Source of the DNA: Lithobates sylvaticus
Lineage: Eukaryota; Chordata; Amphibia; Anura; Ranidae
Reading direction: 5' to 3'
DNA: 64,000 bases
Assembly: GCA_028564925.1 (NCBI GenBank)
Contig: CM053029.1
Coordinates: 578,367,193 to 578,431,192, forward strand
Shown: positions 20,771 through 31,189 of the stretch, in pieces
Numbering within the stretch: the stretch's first letter is position 1
How the letters are laid out: each line of letters begins with the position of its first letter
Notes under the pieces: model-generated
What the model was told of the DNA's origin: nothing
Database searches by the model: none
Seen by the model: only the letters and a program-made list of their open reading frames with translations
Translations under genes and position numbers: made by a program

Positions 20771-21653
20771 TGTAGCACCCACCACCTTTAGGTGTGTGCT
20801 AGTAGGTAAGTGTTAAGTAAAGTGCCTTACCCTGTTTGTTTAGGCCTGGTTGTTTAATTTGGTTTGGGAGGAGTAATAGAATAGAGGGGGGTGTGACCAC
20901 CTGTACTCTGCCCTGGAAGACCTCCCTTGCTTCTCTAAGAAATGTTCTGGAGAAAGGGTGGGCTGGGGACTGGAGTGCAGACAGTTTGTGTATATAGCCC
21001 TGGTCCAATTATTAATTTGTTTGGGCAGGGGCGGGACTGATACATAAACTGAGGTCACATGCTTCCTGGGGGAGATGGGAAGAAACTGAGTCCAGAGTAA
21101 CAGCACAATGTGACTCTAAGGAGCAGGCTTGAAGGCCTGGGGGTTCAGCGACCCCAGCGCTGGAAAGCAGGAACCAAACCTGAAGGCCTGAGGGTTCAGA
21201 GACCTCAGTGCTGGATGGTTCAACTACACCAAAGTCATCCAAGAAACCCTGGGAGAAGTGAACCAGGCATCTCAGCTGGGATGGTTCTAACTACAAGAAA
21301 CGGGAAGTAGCTGCAAAGAGGATGGAGTAGACCGGGATTTAATCGCAGGAGGCAAGATGGGCAGGTGAGGCCTGAGACTTCCAGCATCCATTTACCAAGG
21401 TGCTTTTCAGAGGGGCATTGGTCAGTTCATTAAGGGAAAGGGACTTAACTACTCTAAGGAAACAGGAGAAAGAGGCCGCTCATACATTCCTTTAATATAA
21501 TTGCAATGGACTGAAACCAAGAAGAATAAAGTTATCTGTTCAACCTTTCATTGACTGTGTCTGATGTGATTTGTGCAGGGGTGGAAGAACGGAGGTAAGC
21601 TAGCATTAAAGTATGAACACACCCAGCAGCTCCCAAGGGAGTAGTGCGCTACA
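20771..21653 (+). mobile_element. LTR-like fossil, TGTAGC family, copy 3
   Basis: It starts TGTAGCACCCACC and ends GGAGTAGTGCGCTACA, with AATAAA about 125 bp before the end. The flanks CCTA / CCTG agree at three of four positions. Comparison with 21909-21935 (AGCAGTCGAACCTGCAAC) shows the uninterrupted site, supporting these boundaries. Solo-LTR-like, about 0.88 kb, with no internal coding region. Confidence 0.55.
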
Positions 21654-21654
21654 C

Positions 21655-22210
21655 CTGTAACCAGCAGAACCCAGAACAGTCAAAAGTAACCAAACTTTGC
21701 TCAGCTGGCTACAGTCAAAAACGAAATTTGCCTCAATGCTACTAGTAACCTAACTAGGAACGTGCTACACCTGGATTGGGGTCTGGAGTCCAGGAGCTTC
21801 AAAACTTTTTGAGAGGGAAGAAGCCTCTACCTCTATGTCCAGGTTTTACCAAAGACCAGCAGACTGTGTGTGTGCAGGTATGCACACCCTTTATAGTCAT
21901 GGGGTCGGCCAGGGGGAAGCAGTCGAACCTGCAACAAGCAGAACCCAGAATAGTCAAAAGCAACCAAACTTCTCTCCACTGGCTACAAAGTAGCCAAAAA
22001 CAAAATTGTCCTCAATACTACTAGCAACCTAACTAGGAAGGTGCTACACCTGGATTGGGGTCTGGAGTCCAGAAACTTCAAAGAGTTTTGAAAAAGAAGA
22101 AGCCGCTACCCCTGTGTCCAGGTTTTACCAAAGACCAGCAGGCTGTGTGTGTGCAGGTGTGCACACCCTTTATAGTCATGGGGCTGGCCATAGTTCAGGG
22201 CTCCACCCGG
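21655..22210. repeat. Two tandem units of about 275 bp
   Basis: The words AGCAGAACCCAGAA, GGTGCTACACCTGGATTGGG and TTTACCAAAGACCAGCAG recur with a spacing of about 274-277 bp. A third, partial unit lies upstream of 20771, where the LTR-like fossil separates it. Open frames across both units differ and are not conserved, so no gene is called. Confidence 0.75.
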
Positions 22211-22493
22211 GAGACAGCAGGTCAGCAGAAAGTAGGCCAGGGCATGGACCAGAGCAGCAGGGAGCAGTGAGAGGTAAAGAGTTGTACGTGAGCACAGCAT
22301 TACTGTGTGAGGCGGTCTGAGGGACCAAACAAAAGGCCAAACCTTGAGGGAGCAATGACACTACAAGACGACAGGAGGCTTGATACCATTTTTGCTTTGT
22401 GTTGGAAATTGGTGTTGGAAACCCCTTTTGTTTTGTTGGAACTTTTACTTTCTCCTTGAAATAAAATTGGGCCAGCAAGCTCTCAAACAATTG
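22211..22493. other. Unassigned, no gene
   Basis: Continuation of the last 275-bp unit into sequence ending with AATAAAATTGGGCCAG near 22460. No recognisable family and no coding support. Confidence 0.35.
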
Positions 22494-22524
22494 AGTTGAT
22501 TTACTAAAGGCACATAGACAGTGC

Positions 22525-23594
22525 CCCAGGAAGACATCACGTATGACAAAACATGTAGGGCGGTGCTACGCGCTGACGTCATTACGCCCTACGTGACTCC
22601 AGATGTACAGGTGTTTGCATTTTTTTTAAGCTTGCCGGCTGTTTTTATGTTGTATGCGGCTATGTCTGCTCTGTTTTAGCAATAAAGGCTATTGATTTTT
22701 TAAACCATATTACACTATTGGAGTGTGTTCTGTCCCTTCACACTGGTGACCTGTGTCACAGTGCGATCCACAGACCAGACTCTCCATTCCCAATCAGGAC
22801 ATCACGGAGGATTCCCAATGTGTTTGGAGTGCTCCAAGAGGACGGAGGCTCGTTAGATCCTGCAGAGGAAATCTGCTGGCGCATTAGACCTTGCTCTTTA
22901 GGGGGTCCACCAGTTCGGGTAAGGGTCCCCATACACCGAGTGGTTTTTGGTCTTCTGATCCCAGGATTTCCTTCCCCCTCCTCTTGTTTCATCCTTTCTC
23001 TTCTTGGGTGAAGGTTGAAGGATTCTTGGACTTTTACTACACTTTTGGAATCATACTGTCATTTTTCTTTCTGCCACGGACTCAATTAGGCCCCTTTCAC
23101 ACTGAAGCGTTTTTCAGGCGCTACAACGCTAAAAACAGCGCCTGTATAGCACCTGAAAAAAGTGGGTCCTTTCACTCCAGTGGGAAAGCCGGAGGGCTTT
23201 CACACTGGAGCGGTGCACTAGCAGGACGGTAAAAAAAGTCCTTTGGAGCGGTGTATTCACCGCTCAATGGGGCAGCGCGGCAATACCGCCAGTAAATCGG
23301 GGGGTTTTAACCCGTTTTCGGCCGGTAGCGGGGGTTAAAACTGGACCACTAGTGGCCGAATACCGCTGCTTAAACGACGGTAAAGCAGCGCTAAATATAA
23401 CTCTGCTTTACCGCCAACGCCTGCACTGCCCCAGTGTAAAAGGGGCCTTACTACTATTTTCACTGTTGATGGAGAGTTTTTTCATATAGACTTTCATATA
23501 CAGATTCTTCACTAATCTGCAATAGTGCACCTTTTGTGTTTTCTCATTTGTCACACTGGATCACTTATGCTATAAACGCAACTTATTTGTATAT
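22525..23594 (+). mobile_element. Retroposon-like copy (b), GAAACG/AATAAA family, 13-bp target duplication
   Basis: It is flanked by a perfect 13-bp repeat ACATAGACAGTGC (22512-22524 and 23595-23607), a length typical of LINE-driven target-primed insertion. It begins CCCAGGAAGACATCACG, then ACAAAACATGTAGG, and carries GCAATAAAGGC about 155 bp in, followed by TTACACTATTGGAGTG. About 0.5 kb of further sequence follows, interrupted by a MITE at 23089-23447. The hammerhead-like core is eroded, but the palindrome ACATGT persists. No protein is encoded. Confidence 0.65.
23089..23447. mobile_element. MITE, GGCCCCTTTCACAC family, copy 1
   Basis: The termini GGCCCCTTTCACACTG and CCAGTGTAAAAGGGGCC are flanked by TTA on both sides (23086-23088 and 23448-23450). 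A 3-bp TWA target again suggests PIF/Harbinger. The interior is rich in GCGCTA/TAGCGC palindromes. It sits inside the retroposon at 22525-23594. Confidence 0.8.
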
Positions 23595-23826
23595 ACATAG
23601 ACAGTGCGGTTGCTCCAGAGCTTTGTAAATGAGCAGAAGCTCTGCTGACTTCCATCATCCAATCACGTGCAAACAATATTGCTGTTTTTTTTTTTTTTCC
23701 ATGTACGTGATTGGGTATTCTTGGCAAAGTGAAGGCTTAATCATTTACTAAACTCTGGAGCAACTGCACTTGCAGAGTGTAACTGCACTTTGCAAAGTTG
23801 ATTTGCCTTTAGTAAATCAGCCCCAA

Positions 23827-23980
23827 AGACTCACTTTGCAAAGAATACCCAATCACGTGCCAGAAAAAAAAAAAAAAACAGCATCTTTGTTTGCACATGA
23901 TTGGATGGCGGTAGTCAGCAGAGCTTCTGCTCATTTACTAAGATGTGGAGTCTATTTGCCTTTAGTAAATTAACTCCAAT
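23827..23980. mobile_element. Palindromic MITE, GATTTACTAAAGG family, partial
   Basis: It abuts the preceding family member and ends TTTAGTAAATTAACTCC. It shares the AATACCCAATCACGTGC word with the preceding copy in inverse orientation. The left arm is missing. Confidence 0.6.
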
Positions 23981-24052
23981 ATGGCTGGAGTGAACACAGT
24001 GAAAAGGCTTGAGTGAAACCCCCACGTATATCACTATCTGCTAAACTAATAA

Positions 24053-24413
24053 GATGGCTTTCACACCGAGCCATCGGGGGTAAAGTGGCGCTATTTTTAG
24101 CGCCTATTTATCGTAATTTTAGCCGCGCTATTTGGCCGCTAGCGGGGCGGTTTTAACCCCCCACTAGTGGCCAAAAAGGCAGTGCTGCCCAATTGATTTC
24201 AATGGGGAGCAGCAGGGGAAGAAGTGGTGGCGGAGCGGTGAGTTCACCGCTCCTTTACCGCTCCGAAGAAGCTGCTGGCAGGACTTTTTCTGATATCCTG
24301 CCAGCGCACCACTCCAGTTTGAAAGCCTTCGGGCTTTCACACTGGAGTGAATGGATCCGCTTTTTTCAGGCGCTGTGTAGTGCCTGAAAAACGCTGGCAG
24401 TCTGAAAGGGGTC
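24053..24413. mobile_element. MITE, GGCCCCTTTCACAC family, copy 2 (diverged)
   Basis: The left end is GATGGCTTTCACACCGAG and the right end CTGAAAGGGGTC, with TAA and TTA flanks. The interior matches copy 1 (GAGCGG, TTTTTCAGGCGCT, CACTGGAGTG words). Confidence 0.65.
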
Positions 24414-25192
24414 TTAAAGTCCAAGACTGGGACTCTTGGGGACAGCACTCTTCTTGCCCTGCAGGTATTTACATTTTTCATCAGACTAAAAATTGTTCTG
24501 ATTAGTAAAACTACCAGAAGAATGTTAGTTTTATTGTGATCTCATATTCACTAACAAGTAGGGGTGATCAGTATGGTACCCCTTTGTAAAAAAAAAAAAA
24601 AAAAAAACACCAGCATTAGTCCAAGTCTCCTGGTGTATGCTTGAATAAATAAGACAATTTATGTCAGAGAACAGAGCTGATCGCTTACATTTGAAATCTC
24701 CTATAAACTGGGTACATTTCCAACTTTTCCTCTTGCATCCTGTTTTCCATTGAGGCAAGGGATGGGTTAATGTCTAGAGCAAAGAACCAGAAAAAAGTTA
24801 AACTAGGGGAAAAAGAGCTAATCCTGTGATGAGAACAGCTATGGTCGAATGGCAGACGGCGTGCTTGGTGAAGGTCAGTGTACAAGGGATGCTGTTACAC
24901 CAACAATCAAAGGGGATTAAACAGAGACTGCTGTGATGAATAAACCACAGACAGACTCAGAGCTTTTCCTTGATAACTTGTAATTAAATACTTCCATGAT
25001 GAGAAAAAAACATTTCCATACAGAGTATGTTTGCATGCAAATATATTTGAGAATACGTTTGGTATGAGTATATAGTATGAGTTATGCGTAACCATTGACC
25101 AACAACCATATGGTAACCACCATGGAATATTAGTTACCTTTGCTTCTATACTGACTGATCTTACAACGCAGACCAGTAGAAGATACAAAAAC
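24414..25192. other. Gene-free, mostly single-copy-looking stretch
   Basis: Apart from a poly(A) run at 24589-24607, no repeat family seen elsewhere in the window was recognised. No exon is supported on either strand. Confidence 0.4.
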
Positions 25193-25978
25193 AGTATCAA
25201 TGTAGAAAAATGTAAAATAATGCATTTGGGTGGCAAAAATATGAATTCAATCTATACACTGGGGGGGGGGGGGGGAACCTCTGGGGGAATCTAGGATGGA
25301 AAAGGACCTGGGGGTCCTAGTAGATGATAGGCTCAGTAAGCTTCTGCTAACAAAGCAAACAGAATATTGTCATGCATTAAAAAGGGGATCAACTCCAGAG
25401 ATAAAACAATAATTCTCCAGCTCTACAAGACTCTGGTCCGGCCGCATCTAGAATATGCTGTCCAGTTCTGGGCACCAGTCCTCAGGAAGGATGTACTGGA
25501 AATGGAGCGAGTACAAAGATGGGCAACAAAGCTAATAAAGGGTCTGGAGGATATTAGTTATGAGGAAAGGTTGCGAGCACTGAACTCATTCTCTCTGGAG
25601 AAGAGACGCTGGAGAGAGGATATGATTTCAATATACAAACACCGTACTGGTGACCCCACAATAGGGATAAAACTTTTTTGCAGAAGGGAGTTTAACAAAA
25701 CTCGTGGCCACTCATTAAAATTAGAAGAAAAGAGGTTTAACCTTAAACTACGTAGAGGGTTCTTTACTGTAAAAGTGGCAAGGATGTTGAATTCCCTTCC
25801 ACAGGCGGTGGTCTCAGCGGGGGGCATTGATAGTTTCAAGAAGCTATTAGATAAGCACCTGAACGACCGCAACATACAGGAATATACAATGTAATACTGA
25901 CATATAATCACACACATAGGTTGGACTTGATGGACTTGTGTCTTTTTTCAACCTCACCTACTATGTAACTATGTAAGT
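25193..25978 (+). mobile_element. CR1-type LINE, 5'-truncated 3' end
   Basis: It contains the last part of the reverse-transcriptase ORF and the 3' untranslated region. It ends with ACTATGTAACTATG, the usual ending of frog CR1 copies, with GGTTGGACTTGATGGACTTG shortly before. A poly(G) tract lies at about 25261-25275. The body reads without gross disruption from 25367, so this copy is not very old. Confidence 0.85.
25367..25894 (+). CDS. CR1 ORF2 C-terminal fragment (175 codons)
   Basis: The translation contains LQLYKTLVRPHLEYAVQFW, LEMERVQRWATKLI, SYEERLRALNSFSLEKRR and a C-terminal ARMLNSLPQAVVSAGGIDSF. These are hallmark phrases of the region after the palm and thumb in CR1/Jockey-group reverse transcriptases. 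The polymerase active site (YADD) lies upstream and is missing through 5' truncation. The stop is followed by the normal CR1 3' end, so the frame ends at its natural terminus. The fragment cannot be an active enzyme. The frame opens a few codons upstream, and the first Met is arbitrary. Confidence 0.8.
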   Translation: MSCIKKGINSRDKTIILQLYKTLVRPHLEYAVQFWAPVLRKDVLEMERVQRWATKLIKGLEDISYEERLRALNSFSLEKRRWREDMISIYKHRTGDPTIGIKLFCRREFNKTRGHSLKLEEKRFNLKLRRGFFTVKVARMLNSLPQAVVSAGGIDSFKKLLDKHLNDRNIQEYTM

Positions 25979-25985
25979 ATAGTCT

Positions 25986-26235
25986 ATGAGGTTGATTTGC
26001 TAAAGGAAAATAAGCTGTTCACTTTGCTGGGGAAGTTACACTTTGCAAGGGTACATTCCCCAGTGCTTAGCAAATGAGGTGAAACTGTGCTGACTTCCAT
26101 CATCCAGTCATGTGCAAGAAAAAAATTCTCTTTTTTTAATTTTCTTTGCATGTGATTGGATATTGTTTGCAACGTAAAACATCACCACATTTACTAAGCT
26201 CTGTGGCAAATTCTTTTGTGAAGTTCAACTTCTCA
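25986..26235. mobile_element. Palindromic MITE, GATTTACTAAAGG family
   Basis: The left arm GAGGTTGATTTGCTAAAGG is followed by the internal ATGTGCAAG / CTTTGCAT palindrome and TTTACTAAGCTC. The right terminus is worn. No coding capacity. Confidence 0.6.
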
Positions 26236-26488
26236 TGAAAGGTGAACAGCTGAAGGTGTGTCCCTGCACCTTTAAGGAGGAATAGACCCCATCCAGACAT
26301 ACCGCCCTTAATTTATCCATTGCTTTTTATCAGGGGGGTCAAACTCAATTTCTTCATGGGCCACATCAGCATTATGGCAGGCTGTATCTGTAAAACTAGA
26401 TCTCCAGAACACCCCACCCCCCTTACATCAGATGTCAAGAGCGGTACTAACATTCTGTTGATGTAGGCAATCTGTTTTCTTCTTGTTT

Positions 26489-26532
26489 GGGTCCTGAGGA
26501 AGCTGAAATTAAGTTTGGCGAAACGTTGACTC
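26489..26532 (+). ncRNA. Candidate hammerhead-like ribozyme core (copy c, best preserved)
   Basis: Order of parts: GGGTC (26489-26493), CTGAGGA (26494-26500), A, a loop closed by GC/GC, GAAA (26520-26523), the self-complementary ACGT (26523-26526), T, then GACTC (26528-26532). GGGTC can pair with GACTC (one G-U), giving a stem I. CTGANGA...GAAA is the conserved hammerhead core, and ACGT could form stem III only between two RNAs. Known hammerheads lack the extra A before stem II, so this is a hypothesis. Confidence 0.35.
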
Positions 26533-26934
26533 TACAGATAGCAGTTCATCACGCACATCATCTGTTGTTATTGCATTCATCTGCATGTACATATATGTCT
26601 ATTGATCACTTGTGAACTACATAGGATTCATACAGTGCATCCGGAAAGTATTCACATCGCTTCACTTTTTCCACATTTTGTTATGTTACAGCCTTATTTC
26701 AAATGGATTAAATTCATTATTTTCCTCAAAATTCTACAAAGAATATCCCATAAGGACAACATGAAAGAAGTGTACATAAGTATTCACATCCTTTGCCATG
26801 ATACTCAAAATTAAGCTCAGGTGCATCCTGTTTCCACTGATTATACTTGAGATGTTTCTACAACTTGATTGGAGTCCACCTGTGGTAAATTCAGTTGATT
26901 GGACATGATTTGGAAAGGCACACACCTGTCTATA

Positions 26935-27980
26935 TAAGGTCCCACAGTTAACAGTGGATTTCAGAGCACAAACCAAGCTATTAAGTCCAAGGAATTGTCT
27001 GTAGACCTCCGAGACAGGATTATATCGAGGCACAGATCTGGGGAAGGGTACAGAAAAATGTCTGCATCATTGAAGGTCCCAATGAGCACAGTGGACTCAA
27101 TGATCAGTAAAGAAGTTTGGAACCACCAGGACTCTTCCAACTGGGGGGGGGGGGGGGGGGGGGGGAGAAGGGCCTTCGTCAGGGATTTGACCTAGGACCC
27201 ATTGGTCGCTCTGACAAAGCTTCAGCATTTCTCTGTGGAGAGAGGAGAACCTTCCAGAAGAACAACCATCTCTGCAGCACTCAACCAATCAGGCCTATAT
27301 GGTAGACTGGCCAGATGGAAGCCACTCCTCAGTAAAAGGAACGTGACAGCCCATCTGTAGTTTTGACAAAAGGCACCTGAAGGACTCTCAGAAACAACAT
27401 TTTCTGGTCTGATGAAACAAAGATTGAGCTCTTTGGCATGAATAGCAAGGTGTCATGTCTTGAGGAAACCAGGCACCGCACATCACCTGGCCAATACCAT
27501 CCCTACAGTGAATCATGGTGGTGGCAGCATCATGCTGTGGGGATGTTTTTCAGCAGCAGGAACTGGGAGACTAGTCATAATCGAGGGAAAGATAAATACA
27601 GCAATGTACAGAGGCATCCTGGATAAAAACCTGCTCTAGAGTGCTCTGGACCTCAGACTGGAGTAAAAGTTATTCTTCCAACAGGACAATGACCCTAAGC
27701 ACACAGCCAAGATAACAAAGGAGTGGCTACAGGACAACTCTGGGAATGTCCTTGAGTGGCCCAGCCAGAGCCCAGACTTGAACCCAATTTAACATCTCTG
27801 GAGAGATCTGAAAATGACTGTGCACCAACGCTCCCCATCCAACCCGATGGAGGTTGAGAGGTCCTGCAAAAGAAAAAATGGGGGACACTGCCCAAAAATA
27901 TGTGTGCCAAGCTTGTAGTATCATACTCAAAAAGACTTGAGGCTGTAATTGGTGCCAAAGATGCTTCAACAAAGAATTGA
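26935..27980 (+). pseudogene. Tc1 transposase, multiply disrupted
   Basis: The N-terminal helix-turn-helix is recognisable as DLRDRIISRHRSGEGYRKM...KVPMSTVDSMI, and the frame is broken after this domain. The catalytic part is seen only in pieces: around 27510 the phrase [14 protein letters not shown], around 27690 [11 protein letters not shown], and around 27755 [11 protein letters not shown]. These flank the second Asp and the final Glu of the DDE triad. A poly(G) tract (27143-27165) interrupts the link region. Several frame changes and stops make it non-functional. Confidence 0.8.
27143..27165. repeat. Poly(G) tract, about 23 bp
   Basis: An uninterrupted G run inside the dead Tc1 transposase. 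A similar run lies in the CR1 copy at about 25261-25275 and a C run at 9508-9526. All are potential G-quadruplex sites and length-unstable. Confidence 0.9.
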
Positions 27981-28300
27981 GCAAAGGCTGTGAATACTTA
28001 TGTCTATGTTTTTTTTTTTAAATAAATTTGCAAAGATTGCAAACAAACTTCTTTCATGTTGTCATTATGGGGTATTATTTGTAGAATTTTGAGGAAAATA
28101 ATGAATTTAATCCATTTTATAATAGGGCTGTAACATAACAAAATGTGGAAAAAGTGAAGCGGTGCGGATGCACTGTAGATAGTATCACAATTCTCCCCAG
28201 AAGTCTGGGGTTGGTACTTCTATTTTAATGTTTTTTTAAGTTTGTGTAATAAAGATTTAATGTTTTTATACTTACCCTTTTTTCCACCATGTTGCCATTA

Positions 28301-29117
28301 TAGTCTGTGATTGTTACCGGAGTTTAGTCTCCGGTCTATGCTTAAGTCAGTGGAGGCTGATGGTAGGTATTTTTTTTGGGGGGGGCGGCAAACAATTCAC
28401 CTGCCGCCACCTTCCATTCGGTCAGGTCACAGGTACTCCCCCCGGTCGGTCACCCACCCACAGCCCTGCACCTAGTCACGGGCAGTGTTTCCTTCGGGGC
28501 GGCGGGCGGCGTCTCCTCCTCCTGGTGCCTAACGGTGGTTTCCCCTTCTTCTCCACCCTCCTCCTCCTCGGTGGCCAATAGGATTGCTTGTCCTTTCGAC
28601 CAATTGGGTGACGGGTCTCAGGACCCACTTCCTGATTGGCTGGGAGGAGGAAGACAAAGGTGAATATTATCGCTATTGTCACACAACTGGGTGGGCTCGG
28701 GACGCAGTGCTCTGAGCCCCGAGCCCATCTTTTTTTGAAGCCTATTAGAACCTCTGGCTCTAATCACGTGCTTCTAAAAAAAAAAAAAATTGGAGCCCAT
28801 GCATCCGGCACCCCGCATGTATATTAGGGGGCCGGATGCATGGATTAGGGGGGGGGGCGGTGCCTCTGCGCCCTGCATTACAGGCCACCACTAGCCTAAG
28901 TGCTTTCTCGTTCTTTTTGAATGAGGCCATAAAAGTCTCCCTTACATACTATAATAGGTGCCACACATGTGGAGCATTTTGCTGTTATTGCAGTGACATT
29001 TGGGGATTGTGGGCAGAATCGCAGCGATTCTGCCTGAGATCCCAAAATGCCAGATGTGAAGGGGGCCTAAATGAGTAGCATCCAACTAGAGGCTCAACAT
29101 GGCCAGTTTTACATTTA
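28301..29117. other. Unassigned repeat-like sequence, no gene
   Basis: Between about 28348 (CAGTGGAGGCTGATGG) and 28893 (GGCCACCACTAGCC) the two ends are weakly inverted copies, so this may be an old MITE. GCATCCGGC and GGCCGGATGCATGG near 28800-28840 form a local palindrome. Frames in the GC-rich part show no domain. Confidence 0.3.
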
Positions 29118-29588
29118 GGCCCCTTTCACACGGACGCAGTCAGTTTAGGCACGTCAAAAACGTATCAGTTCTTATCTGTTGTCTCATCCGTTTTCATCCG
29201 TCATCCGTTCCGTTAATGTCCGTTTTCATCCTTTTTTGTCCGCTTACATCCGTAAATGCACACGTTTATGTCCGTTTTTTCATCCGTTTTTGTATACGTT
29301 TTGTTCCGTTTATATGTGTGCCTGTGCCTTTAAGAGGTTGAGTTCACAGATAAACACAAAACGGATCTTAATGGATCGGACGTTGACAGACAATGTCTGT
29401 CAACGTCAGTTAATATCCGTTTTGACGGATCTGGACGTAGCCTTGTACGTTTAAAAAAACGGATAAAAACGGAAGTGGAGGTTAACTGATGGTGACGGAT
29501 GTTCATCCGTCTGCCCATAGGAATGCATTGTCGTCCGTCGACGGATGGAAGAAAAACGGATAGACGGTCCGTCCGTGTGAAAGGGGCC
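29118..29588. mobile_element. MITE, GGCCCCTTTCACAC family, copy 3 (TCCGTTTT-rich variant)
   Basis: The termini GGCCCCTTTCACACGGACG and CGTCCGTGTGAAAGGGGCC are near-perfect inverted repeats, with TTA/TAA flanks. The body differs from copies 1 and 2: it is built from ATCCGTTTT/AAAACGGAT words that fold back on one another. This marks a separate subfamily. No coding capacity. Confidence 0.8.
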
Positions 29589-29591
29589 TAA

Positions 29592-30479
29592 GACCTACCT
29601 ATGCTAAGGATTAAACTAGGTGTGCAGCCTTAAATAATTGATACAGAAGAGATAATAGGATTTGATGTATAATATGATTGTGGTAGTAGAACCATAATGC
29701 GTGGAATATTTTAATCAAAAATGGTTGACCCTAATTTTTTCTTTGGCACTCTGAACTGTAACAACAAGCAATCTATATATTTTATGGTCAATTCTTGGAC
29801 AAAAAAAAAAGTAACATCCACCTCGTACTCTAAAAAAAAATCCTGATGTAATAACTTATCATAACTTAACTGGTATTAATAAAAACATAAGCATGAGTCA
29901 AGCGTAGCCTTATTTATAGGCCTATTGTATAGTGGGGAGTGCAGACATTAGCTCATAATGAATCGGGTGAGGGGTGCAGATGGGCAGCTATTTATAAGAA
30001 ACGGAAGTCTTAGCAATGACTCTCAGGATCTCTAGGTCAGAACGTCTGAATTTAAATCATTCACATTATGTAAGAAGTTTGGTAATGTGTACTGTATGAA
30101 ATGCTGGGAGGAAACTTGCTGCATAATTTGTCCACGTCTCTTCTATAATACAGCATTGAAGAATATGCTGACGGTCTAACTCTTTACTTGCCAGCATTGT
30201 CCTCATAAAGACCGTAAAGGCAACATATACTGTACATGGGTGGGAGTATGTTCTCAGAAATCTCTTCATAATGAAGTATGTTCCTAATGGTTTAGCATAG
30301 CCAAATTTTAAAAAATGTACAGTACTTGATCTTTTCACTTTTTAGCAATATTCATGTATTTTAAGTCAAAAGGACTATAAGACAAGATTTATTAAATAAG
30401 CAACACAGCAATTTCCAAAGTGCTCAAAAAACCAAACCAGAATATGTTTATAAATGTCCTGGAATCCAAGGAGGGGTTA
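29592..30479. other. Gene-free, single-copy-looking stretch
   Basis: AT-rich with no family recognised from elsewhere in the window and no supported exon. Confidence 0.4.
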
Positions 30480-30785
30480 CAGTGATTGTAAACCTTTGGA
30501 CTTTTTTTATAGCATGTTATATTTACCTGCTCTGTGCATTGGTTTTGCACAGAGCAGCCCCAATCCTTCTCTTCTGGGATCCCCGTCTGTGTTCCTGGCT
30601 CCTCCTCCCTGTCGAATGGCCCATAGTAAGCCACTTTCTATGGGGGCACTCGTGCAAGCTTAATCCCTAGCCTCGGCATCTGCGCCCATAGACACAGAGA
30701 GCAGGGCTTGTCCCCACCCCCTGCTCCCCTGTTATGGGATTTGATTGACAGCAGGAGAAACCAATGGCTCCCACTATGAGCCTAT
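30480..30785. mobile_element. TTAA-type element fragment
   Basis: It starts with AGTGATTGTAAACC, the eroded terminus of the TTAAAGTGGTTGTAAACC family, and contains an internal CTGCTCTGTGCA/TGCACAGAGCAG palindrome (about 30528-30557). The other end is missing. Confidence 0.55.
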
Positions 30786-30962
30786 GAGCTTGATATTTTT
30801 TTGGCAATCAAATGTCATGTAAAGGTAAAAGCTGATCTTTTTTACAGTACTAAGGAGGTTATTCCCCCACTTGACACCCCCCCCCCCCCCGTACCAGCTG
30901 TGGTAATTCCTGGGTTCCCCCATTCCTCCAGAATGAACCATGATAACCCATTGTTCAGGGGG

Positions 30963-31171
30963 AGAACAAAACAATAAAAAAAGAAAAACAAACAAACAAA
31001 AAAAAAAACCAGCCCAAAAAAACAAAAAAGAAAACAAAAAAGAAAACAAAAAAGAAAACAAAAAAGAAAACAAAAAAAGAAAACAAAAAAGAAAACAAAA
31101 AATAAAATAAAATGGGCAGACTCAATGGACTACTCAGTGTTTTTCTGCCATTGCTTTTCTATGTTTCTAGA
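30963..31171 (+). repeat. AAAAAAGAAAAC simple repeat and short CR1-like 3' end
   Basis: From about 30975 to 31107 the sequence is A-rich, with a regular AAAAAAGAAAAC unit. It continues into ATGGGCAGACTCAATGGACT, GTTTTTCTGCCATTGC and TTTCTATGTTTCT (31110-31170), wording typical of another CR1-group 3' end. The A-rich block may be an expanded internal tract of that LINE. Confidence 0.55.
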
Positions 31172-31189
31172 TTTCTTCTGAAATTAATG

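Larger units (their letters stand above)
22494..23825. mobile_element. Palindromic MITE of the GATTTACTAAAGG family, split by a retroposon
   Basis: The left arm begins GTTGATTTACTAAAGGC at 22494. The right arm ends GCCTTTAGTAAATCAGCCCC at 23825. The retroposon at 22525-23594 separates 22494-22524 from 23595-23825, and both borders carry ACATAGACAGTGC. Rejoined at that repeat, the sequence reads like an ordinary family member of about 250 bp. Confidence 0.75.
26633..28175 (+). mobile_element. Tc1-like transposon, inactive
   Basis: The ends CAGTGCATCCGGAAAGTATT and, in complement, CAGTGCATCCGCACCGCTTC are inverted repeats flanked by TA (26631-26632 and 28176-28177). At 1543 bp it is full length for Tc1. 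It carries a decayed transposase. Inserted into retroposon-like copy (c). Confidence 0.9.
26480..28300 (+). mobile_element. Retroposon-like copy (c), GAAACG/AATAAA family, split by Tc1
   Basis: It starts with the hammerhead-like core at 26489-26532. The body runs to 26632, is interrupted by the Tc1 element at 26633-28175, and resumes with TGTGTAATAAAGATTTAATG (about 28232-28251). The order core - about 180 bp - AATAAA equals that of copies (a), (b), (d) and (e) once the Tc1 is taken out. Target duplications were not found, so the outer ends are approximate. Confidence 0.5.
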
